Assembly: GCA_947458895.1 (NCBI GenBank)
Contig: CANHBY010000124.1
Span: 1 to 5,560 of the forward strand
Direction of reading: 5' to 3'
Source of the DNA: Burkholderiales bacterium
GTDB taxonomy: Bacteria > Pseudomonadota > Gammaproteobacteria > Burkholderiales > Burkholderiaceae_C
DNA: 5,560 nt
In this document: one piece after another, positions 1 to 4,741 of the stretch
Layout of the letters: each line of letters begins with the position of its first letter
How positions within the stretch are numbered: position 1 is the first letter of the stretch
Made by a program: the position numbers and the translations under genes
Notes under the pieces: generated by a model
What the model saw: the letters and a program-made list of their open reading frames with translations, nothing else
Told to the model about the DNA's origin: nothing
Database searches by the model: none

Positions 1-209
1 CCCCATGCGCCGAAATACACGCCGTTGCTCAGTGCGTAATCCACCCCAGCGGAAACGGCTGGCTTAAGGCGGGTTTGGGAGATGCCGCGGTAGCGGTAAT
101 CGCTGCTGAGCGCCGCATTGAACGAGAGTGCGTTGCCCTCGGCATAAGACAGAGTGGGTACAGCCGTCAAAGCAATCATGGCTGCCATGGCCAATTGAAC
201 TTTTTTCAA
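1..209 (-). CDS. TorF-like putative outer-membrane porin (TIGR02001 type), N-terminal part
   Basis: This is the first 69 codons of a gene that runs off the left edge. Residues 1-23 form a classic signal peptide: MKKVQ, a hydrophobic core of Ala, Met, Ile and Leu, then a cleavage site after SYA, so the product is exported. The mature start (EGNALSFNAALSSDYRYRG) continues with GISQT, a KPA motif and a YAL-NGVYFGAWG stretch. That SDYR-RGISQT / GVDYA-SNG-Y-G-W pattern is typical of the TorF/TIGR02001 family of putative beta-barrel proteins. The start is a TTG at 209-207, chosen because GGAG lies 7 nt upstream and the signal peptide begins exactly there. It is divergent from comM and has a sigma-54-type promoter upstream, so nitrogen control is likely. 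The substrate is unknown and 'porin' is a family label only. The barrel and C-terminus lie outside the window. Confidence 0.87.
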   Translation of the reverse strand, partial: MKKVQLAMAAMIALTAVPTLSYAEGNALSFNAALSSDYRYRGISQTRLKPAVSAGVDYALSNGVYFGAW

Positions 210-216
210 GTTGTTT

Positions 217-220
217 CTCC
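217..220 (-). promoter_or_regulatory. Ribosome binding site for the TTG-started porin gene
   Basis: GGAG on the minus strand lies 7 nt before the TTG at 209-207. No ATG in the same frame combines a Shine-Dalgarno match with the signal peptide start: the first internal ATG (codon 8) would cut off the MKK n-region. This site therefore decides for the TTG start. Confidence 0.75.
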
Positions 221-261
221 AGGATCGACAGGAGCGACATACCCCTGACTGATCTGGCCAC

Positions 262-277
262 AGCAGATTTTGTGCCA
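262..277 (-). promoter_or_regulatory. Sigma-54 (RpoN) -24/-12 promoter of the porin gene
   Basis: The minus strand reads TGGCACAAAATCTGCT. It has a perfect -24 block (TGGCAC), a -12 block (CTGCT, consensus TTGCA/T), and exactly 10 bp between the invariant GG and GC pairs, which is the spacing sigma-54 polymerase needs. Transcription would start near position 251, giving a leader of about 42 nt before the TTG start codon. Sigma-54 promoters need an activator bound upstream, and candidate NtrC sites lie at the expected distance. What is seen is the match, spacing and orientation; activity is inferred. Confidence 0.78.
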
Positions 278-337
278 TGCAGCAGTCGGCGCTTTTCCAG
301 AGCCAGATGCGCTCGTGGCGGATCGATCCTGGTGCAT

Positions 338-354
338 CGCATTTATTTGGTGCA
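338..354. promoter_or_regulatory. NtrC-like binding site A
   Basis: On the minus strand this reads TGCACCAAATAAATGCG. It matches 12 of 17 positions of the enterobacterial glnA-type NtrC site TGCACCAAAATGGTGCA, with a perfect left half (TGCACC) and a partial right half. Its centre is about 95 bp upstream of the predicted porin transcription start. It is nearly the same as site C (14 of 17 positions). Confidence 0.55.
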
Positions 355-361
355 AATATAT

Positions 362-378
362 GGCGCAATTTTGGTGTG
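362..378. promoter_or_regulatory. NtrC-like binding site B
   Basis: On the minus strand this reads CACACCAAAATTGCGCC, 12 of 17 to the glnA-type NtrC site, with a perfect ACCAAAAT core and degraded ends. Its centre is about 119 bp upstream of the predicted porin start. It directly abuts site C, so the two dimers could bind cooperatively or compete. It is the least regular of the three. Confidence 0.45.
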
Positions 379-395
379 CGCATTAGTTTGGTGCG
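379..395. promoter_or_regulatory. NtrC-like binding site C
   Basis: On the minus strand this reads CGCACCAAACTAATGCG, 12 of 17 to the glnA-type NtrC site. Its centre is about 136 bp upstream of the predicted porin start and 41 bp (about four helical turns) from site A, which suits activator oligomers on one face of the DNA. It also lies about 105 bp upstream of the comM start codon. Confidence 0.52.
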
Positions 396-487
396 TTTGG
401 GTGGGTGGCTATTTTGGGCGGTTCGGGTAACTTTTGTTGCGTAGGTTCAATGGCATACCGGGCCAAACTGTCCTCACCTCAAACCAT

Positions 488-493
488 AAAGGA
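488..493 (+). promoter_or_regulatory. Ribosome binding site deciding the comM start
   Basis: AAAGGA lies 7 nt before the ATG at 501. The frame stays open upstream to ATGs at 405 and 450, but these have no comparable Shine-Dalgarno sequence and would add residues with no family character. Confidence 0.75.
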
Positions 494-500
494 CAAGCGG

Positions 501-2024
501 ATGTCGTTGGCCGTTCTACGCAGCCGTGGCCTGGAGGGCCTCGAGGCCCCAGAAATCACCGTCGAAGTACATCTCAGCAACGGCCTGCCCAGCTTCACGC
601 TGGTGGGCCTGGCCGAAACCGAAGTCAAAGAAGCTCGCGAGCGGGTTCGCTCCGCGCTCCACAACAGTGGCTTGGCCTTTCCCAGTAACCAGCGCATCAC
701 CGTCAACCTGGCCCCCGCCGAGTTGCCCAAGGAATCGGGGCGGTTTGATCTGCCGATTGCCCTGGGCATTCTTGCGGCCAGTGGGCAGATCGATGCCAAG
801 CTTCTCGATGAATTTGAGTTCGTCGGTGAATTGTCTTTGGCGGGCGATGTTCGCCCCGTCCGGGCTGCCTTGCCGCTCGCCTTGGGCCTGCGCCGTGGGG
901 GCTGTGAACGCTCGTTGGTGCTGCCCTCTGCCAGTGCCTGCGAGGCGGCCCTGGTGCCTGGCCTCACGGTGCACAGGGCCGACCACCTGTTGGATGTGGT
1001 GCGTGCCATGCTGCCTGGCGACAACCCTCTACGTGAGGCTTTGCCCCTCGCCAAACCTGCCGCCACCCCCTGCGTGAACGAGGCGCCGGCACTCGACTGG
1101 CGCGATGTCAAAGGCCAGTCCGCAGCCAAGCGGGCCCTGGAGGTGGCCGCAGCAGGGGGGCACAGCGCATTGATGGTGGGGCCACCCGGCACCGGCAAGT
1201 CGATGCTGGCCCAACGCTTCGCCCAGATCCTGCCTCCACTCGGCGAAGGCGAGGCCTTGGCCTCGGCGGCCATCCTGAGCCTGGCCGGCCGGTTTCAGTC
1301 GCACCTGTGGGGCAAGCGCCCCTTTCGCGCCCCACACCACAGCGCCACTGCTGCGGCCTTGGTGGGCGGCGGCTCGCCACCCAGGCCGGGTGAAATTTCA
1401 CTGGCCCACGAGGGCGTGCTGTTTCTGGACGAGCTGCCCGAATACCCGCGAAACGCGCTGGAAGCCCTGCGCGAGCCCCTTGAAAACGGCCGCATCACGA
1501 TTTCGCGCGCGGCTCGCCAAGCCGAGTTTCCGGCGCGCTTCCAGTTGCTCGCCGCCATGAACCCCTGCCCTTGCGGCTATTTGGGGCACCCCACGCGCGC
1601 CTGCCGCTGCGCGCCAGATGCGGTTGCTCGCTACCAGGGCAGGCTCAGTGGCCCGCTCTTGGACCGCATTGATCTCCAAATAGAAGTCCCAGCCCTCAGT
1701 GCCAGTGTTTTGGCCGCCGCGGCCGAGGGAGACACCAGTGAGCAGGTCGCCCAGCGCGTGGCCCAAGCTCAATCGCTGCAACTTGCCCGCCAAGGCTGCC
1801 TCAATGCAGGCCTTCGGGGGCCCGCCCTCGACGCCCATTGTGCCGTTGAAGGCCGGGCGGCCGAATTTCTTCACGCCACCTGCAACCGCCTGGGTTGGTC
1901 CGCGCGCAGCTACCAGCGCGTGTTGCGAATCGCCCGAACCGTGGCTGACCTGAAGGCCGAGGCGAGTCTGGGTATCGAGGACTTGGCCGAGGCGATTCAG
2001 TACCGGCGGGCACTCAAAGGCTGA
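501..2024 (+). CDS. comM: ComM, YifB-family AAA+ branch-migration helicase
   Basis: The product has 507 residues, the normal length for ComM/YifB. In naturally transformable bacteria ComM is a cytoplasmic hexameric AAA+ motor that extends branch migration when incoming single-stranded DNA integrates; homologues occur widely in species not known to be competent. Domains in order: an N-terminal ChlI/Lon-protease-like fold at about 20-140 (SNGLPSFTLVGLAE, then the VNLAPAELPKESGRFDLPIA region), the Mg-chelatase-type AAA+ module at about 195-400, and a C-terminal Mg-chelatase lid domain at about 407-502. Visible motifs are Walker A GPPGTGKS (227-234), the RAPHHSAT block (276-283), Walker B GVLFLDE (305-311), sensor-1 AAMNPCPCG (351-359, Asn354), the arginine finger in LLDRID (Arg389) and a sensor-2-like region SARSYQRVLRIART (468-480). 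Cys356, Cys358, Cys368 and Cys370 form the paired CxC cluster usual in this family, possibly for zinc. It is intact, with no frameshift. Transcribed alone, it ends convergent to the dadA-like gene. No clear sigma-70 promoter was seen. Confidence 0.96.
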   Translation: MSLAVLRSRGLEGLEAPEITVEVHLSNGLPSFTLVGLAETEVKEARERVRSALHNSGLAFPSNQRITVNLAPAELPKESGRFDLPIALGILAASGQIDAKLLDEFEFVGELSLAGDVRPVRAALPLALGLRRGGCERSLVLPSASACEAALVPGLTVHRADHLLDVVRAMLPGDNPLREALPLAKPAATPCVNEAPALDWRDVKGQSAAKRALEVAAAGGHSALMVGPPGTGKSMLAQRFAQILPPLGEGEALASAAILSLAGRFQSHLWGKRPFRAPHHSATAAALVGGGSPPRPGEISLAHEGVLFLDELPEYPRNALEALREPLENGRITISRAARQAEFPARFQLLAAMNPCPCGYLGHPTRACRCAPDAVARYQGRLSGPLLDRIDLQIEVPALSASVLAAAAEGDTSEQVAQRVAQAQSLQLARQGCLNAGLRGPALDAHCAVEGRAAEFLHATCNRLGWSARSYQRVLRIARTVADLKAEASLGIEDLAEAIQYRRALKG

Positions 2025-2047
2025 TCCGTAGGCCGGGTTGCATTAAC

Positions 2048-2122
2048 CCTAGCAGCCTGTCGGACTTGGGAGTCGTCGGCTGCAAATCAGCCGCAGCGCC
2101 CCAAGTCCGGCAGGCTGCTAGG
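2048..2122. repeat. Palindromic element with nested hairpin between convergent genes
   Basis: Arms at 2048-2070 and 2100-2122 are inverted copies that match at 22 of 23 positions; the one difference still pairs as G-U in RNA. Between them a second hairpin forms, CGGCTG (2077-2082) and CAGCCG (2088-2093), with a 5-nt loop. The outer ends each carry CTAG (2049-2052 and 2118-2121). It lies 23 bp after comM and 88 bp after the dadA-like stop. The transcript would fold strongly from either strand, so it may act as a bidirectional terminator, but neither side has a T-run. The long near-perfect arms also fit a REP- or MITE-type mobile repeat. The structure is certain, the role inferred. Confidence 0.85.
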
Positions 2123-2210
2123 CAGGGCTGACGCAATATGTCGGTGTCATGGCCATGGCCAAGCCGTCCAGATTCGGGGGCGTACGCCGAAAGTCGCCCC
2201 GGTGTGCTCC

Positions 2211-3482
2211 TCAGTGCCCCATGAAGCAAAAAGCCAAATTGGGCTTGTGGCCTGAGATCAACTCAGCCAACGCACGTCCTGAACCCGCGCCGTGCGTCCA
2301 GCCCAGAGTGCCATGGCCTGCATTGATCCACAGGTTGCCCAGGCGGCTGCGACCGATGTAGGGGATGTTGCTGGGGGTGCTGGGCCGCAGGCCGGCCCAA
2401 AAGTGGGGCTCGCTGGTGTCTGCCACGCCCGGAAAAAGTTCTTCATAGCGGTTGACCAAGGCGGCGCAGCGTACACGCGCCGTAGGGCTGTTGAGCGAGG
2501 TGTCATAGCCTGCCATTTCGGCGGTGCCCGCGATGCGTACATGGTCGCCGAGGCGGCTGATGGCGATTTTTCGGTCATCGTCGATCATGCTGACCATGCT
2601 GGCTGTCTCGGGGCGCTTCAGGCGCAGGGTGGCTGAATATCCTTTGGCAGGGTAGATGTTGAGTCGAATGCCCAGAGGGCGCAGCAGGGGCGCCGTGAAG
2701 CTGCCCAGGGCGGCCACGAAGGCATCGCCCCGCACTACTTGCCGCTGGCCGGGCAGCTCATCGCGAACGGTGACTGACACCAAGGCCTGGTCCTTGGCCT
2801 CTAATGACACGATGTTTCGCCCATATAAAAACTTCGCGCCCCGAATTTCGCAATGGCGTGCCAAGGCCTGTGTGAAGGCGCAGGCGTCGCCTGATTCGTC
2901 GCTGGGTGTGTAGATGCCGCCAAACATGCGGTCTGCAAAGGGCCGCAAGGCAGGCTCTACGCTGAGCACCTGCTCCGTGCTCAGCACCTGGCGCACGACA
3001 CCGTGGCGAGCCATGATCTCGGCCGCTTTGACTTCAGCCTTGAAGCCTTCAGGGGTGCTGAAAAAATGCAGAATGCCGCGCTCCAGGCGGTGGTATTCGA
3101 TGCCTGTGGTGGCCACCAGATTCTTGAGCGTCTCGTGGCTGTAGCGGCCCAGCGCCACCAGTTGGGCCACGTTGCGCTCAAACGCTGGCGTGTTGCATTG
3201 GGCTAAAAAGCTCAGCCCCCAGCGCCATTGGTGCACATCCCAGTGCGGCCGAAACAGCAGCGGCGAGTCGTCGCGCATCAGCCACTTGAGAATTTTGAGG
3301 GGCGCGCCAGCGTTGGCCCAGGGCTCGCAGAAGCTGACAGAGATTTGTGCGCCATTGGCAAAGCTGGTCTCCAGCGCGGCATCGCGCTGGCGATCGATCA
3401 CCGTGACCTCATGGCCCTCGTTCAGCAAGAACCAAGCGGTACTCACCCCCATGATGCCCGCGCCCATCACGATGACTCTCAC
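2211..3482 (-). CDS. dadA: D-amino acid dehydrogenase, DadA-like FAD enzyme
   Basis: The product has 423 residues, against about 432 for E. coli DadA. DadA enzymes oxidise D-amino acids, typically D-alanine, to 2-oxo acid and ammonia, passing electrons to the respiratory chain at the inner face of the membrane. The N-terminus is a Rossmann FAD site, GAGIMG (7-12), with the ribose-binding acidic residue in VTVID (Asp30). Next come the family loop ETSFANGAQIS (38-48) and PW (54-55), then IYTPSDESGDACAFTQALA (190-208), VAALGSFTAPLL (256-267), YPAKGYS (277-283), and the C-terminal FAD/substrate block FWAGLRPSTP (361-370) with IGRSRLGNLWINAGHGTLGWT (376-396). The start is a GTG at 3482-3480 with AAGGAG 6 nt upstream; it puts the Rossmann strand at the terminus as in DadA. 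A longer reading from 3530 adds 16 uncharacteristic residues. It follows the FAH-family gene by 74 bp on the same strand and is probably co-transcribed. Substrate preference cannot be read from sequence; related glycine or opine oxidases are less likely. Confidence 0.88.
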   Translation of the reverse strand: MRVIVMGAGIMGVSTAWFLLNEGHEVTVIDRQRDAALETSFANGAQISVSFCEPWANAGAPLKILKWLMRDDSPLLFRPHWDVHQWRWGLSFLAQCNTPAFERNVAQLVALGRYSHETLKNLVATTGIEYHRLERGILHFFSTPEGFKAEVKAAEIMARHGVVRQVLSTEQVLSVEPALRPFADRMFGGIYTPSDESGDACAFTQALARHCEIRGAKFLYGRNIVSLEAKDQALVSVTVRDELPGQRQVVRGDAFVAALGSFTAPLLRPLGIRLNIYPAKGYSATLRLKRPETASMVSMIDDDRKIAISRLGDHVRIAGTAEMAGYDTSLNSPTARVRCAALVNRYEELFPGVADTSEPHFWAGLRPSTPSNIPYIGRSRLGNLWINAGHGTLGWTHGAGSGRALAELISGHKPNLAFCFMGH

Positions 3483-3488
3483 GTCACG

Positions 3489-3494
3489 CTCCTT
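3489..3494 (-). promoter_or_regulatory. Ribosome binding site for the GTG-started dadA-like gene
   Basis: A full AAGGAG on the minus strand lies 6 nt before the GTG at 3482-3480. It falls inside the longer ATG-initiated reading from 3530, which argues that the GTG is the true start. Confidence 0.82.
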
Positions 3495-3556
3495 GGCTTG
3501 GTTGGACACACGAGGCCATTGTCTGTCCACTGCGCCTCAGTGAGCCATTTGAACGA

Positions 3557-4588
3557 TCAATCTTGCGGCAAAGTGTGTGAACCCTTGCGCTGATTGGCCT
3601 CTTGTGCATTCGTCACGATCACCGATTGGTGGATGGCACCGAACAAACTCAGGCCGTCGCGTCCCTTCATCTCAATGCGCACGGTGTCGCCGTGTTGCAT
3701 GAATTCGGTCTTGGGTTCGCCGTGGTCGATGACCTCCAGGGCGCGCTTCTCGGCAATGCAGCAGTATCCGCGCGCCGAATCGGCGTTGCTCACGGTGCCG
3801 CTGCCGATGATTGAGCCAGCCCGCACGTTGCGGGTTTTGCACAAATGAGCAATCAGTTGCCCAAAATGAAAATGCATTTCGGGCCCGGCCTCACACAGCC
3901 CCACCCGCTTGCCGTTCCATTCACAGGCCATGTCGAGGTGCACTCGCCCATCGACCCAAGCCGCACTGAGCTCGTCGGGTGTCACGGCCACAGGGCTGAA
4001 TGCGGTGGCTGGTTTGCTTTGTAAAAAGCCGAAGCCCTTGGCCAGCTCGGCACCTGCCAAGTTACGCAGACTGATGTCATTGGCCAGCGTGACCAGCCTG
4101 ATGCCCTCCAATGCCTGCTCGGGCGAGGTGCCCATGGGGATGTCGCCCGTGATCACAGCGATCTCGGCCTCAAAGTCGATGCCCATTTTTTCGCTCGGCA
4201 CGCAAATATCATCGTGTGCCCCGAGCATGTCATCGCTCGCGCCCTGGTACATGAGCGGATCGATTCGAAACTCTGGCGGCATCTCGGCACCACGGGCCTT
4301 TCGCACCAAAGCCACATGGTTCAAATAAGCCGAGCCATCGGCCCATTGGTAGGCTCTCGGCAGGGGGGCCATGCATTGCGAAGGGTCAAACGCAAAGGCA
4401 TGCCGTGCCTTGCCATGGTTGAGCATTTGCGACAGGGCTTCCAGCTGTGGCGCCACAAAGTTCCAGTCATCCAAGACCTGCTGCAGGCGGGTCGCAATGC
4501 CGGTTGCATAATGCGCCGCACTTAAATCGCGCGACACCACAACGAGCTGCCCATCGCGCGAACCATCTTTGTAGCTGGCCAATTTCAT
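3557..4588 (-). CDS. Fumarylacetoacetate hydrolase (FAH) family protein
   Basis: The product has 343 residues. FAH-fold enzymes are cytoplasmic, Mg- or Mn-dependent, and cleave C-C bonds in, or decarboxylate or hydrate, 2-oxo and 1,3-dioxo acids. The N-terminal 1-75 is a small domain (MKLASYKDGSRDGQLVVVSRD). The catalytic domain follows from about 78, with DFEAE (138-142; Glu140 and Glu142) and LANDISLRN (168-176; Asp171) as the likely metal ligands, KGFGFLQSKPATAFSP (184-199; Lys192) as the substrate loop, and IIGSGTVSN (260-268) as the conserved glycine motif. The C-terminus has the usual GDTVRIEM (300-307) strand. The ATG at 4588 is the only sensible start; AAGGA lies 12 nt upstream, a rather long spacing. 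It leads a probable operon with the dadA-like gene. True fumarylacetoacetase (tyrosine or homogentisate catabolism) is possible, but no maleylacetoacetate isomerase or homogentisate dioxygenase is visible, and the context suggests another oxo-acid. The family is certain, the substrate is not. Confidence 0.9.
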   Translation of the reverse strand: MKLASYKDGSRDGQLVVVSRDLSAAHYATGIATRLQQVLDDWNFVAPQLEALSQMLNHGKARHAFAFDPSQCMAPLPRAYQWADGSAYLNHVALVRKARGAEMPPEFRIDPLMYQGASDDMLGAHDDICVPSEKMGIDFEAEIAVITGDIPMGTSPEQALEGIRLVTLANDISLRNLAGAELAKGFGFLQSKPATAFSPVAVTPDELSAAWVDGRVHLDMACEWNGKRVGLCEAGPEMHFHFGQLIAHLCKTRNVRAGSIIGSGTVSNADSARGYCCIAEKRALEVIDHGEPKTEFMQHGDTVRIEMKGRDGLSLFGAIHQSVIVTNAQEANQRKGSHTLPQD

Positions 4589-4612
4589 GGTTTTAGATCA
4601 TCCTTAGAAGGT

Positions 4613-4707
4613 TAGTGTCGTGTCAGGGCTTAAATGTCGTTTGATCACGACGCCATCGGGTTTGAGGGCAAGCGAGCAAGCGGCATTTGAGCCCTGACAC
4701 GACACTA
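4613..4707. repeat. MITE-like element with long terminal inverted repeats and TA flanks
   Basis: Arms at 4613-4639 and 4681-4707 are inverted copies that match at 25 of 27 positions; both differences are G-U compatible. A further four positions inward pair with one wobble, so the total stem is about 31 bp. The arms begin with TAGTGTCGTGTCAGGGCT. The outermost TA on both sides could be a 2-bp target-site duplication, leaving an element with GTGTCG...CGACAC ends, as for IS630/Tc1-type elements that insert at TA. The inside is only about 35 bp and codes for nothing. It fills most of the 153-bp gap between the divergent FAH-family and DUF3108 genes and ends 24 bp from one start codon and 34 bp from the other. 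Alternatives are a REP-type repeat or a large operator-like palindrome. Confidence 0.8.
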
Positions 4708-4741
4708 TGCAAGGCGCTCATTGTCGCGCCCACCAAGATTC

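Noticed and set aside
388..415. TTGGTG with TATTTT, 16-bp spacer, as a sigma-70 promoter for comM
   Set aside because: Only 3 of 6 and 4 of 6 consensus matches with a short spacer; too weak in a T/G-rich stretch.
64..430. Small overlapping open frames across the porin-comM region (minus 64-342, plus 128-430)
   Set aside because: They overlap the porin signal peptide in another frame and the sigma-54/NtrC region, and resemble no protein.
405..500. Extension of comM by 32 residues to an upstream ATG at 405 (or 16 residues to an ATG at 450)
   Set aside because: No Shine-Dalgarno sequence at either, the added residues have no family character, and the 501 start gives exactly the usual ComM length with AAAGGA 7 nt upstream.
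479..1273. Long minus-strand open frame of 264 codons opposite comM, plus several others of 80-180 codons inside comM, dadA and the FAH-family gene
   Set aside because: They lie wholly opposite or inside clear protein families, have the low-complexity Arg/Pro/Ser/Ala make-up of G+C-rich shadow frames, and have no recognisable motif.
2177..2200. GGGGCG / CGCCCC hairpin just after the dadA-like stop as its terminator
   Set aside because: Six base pairs with a 12-nt loop and no T-run on the minus strand; the stronger palindrome at 2048-2122 is a better candidate.
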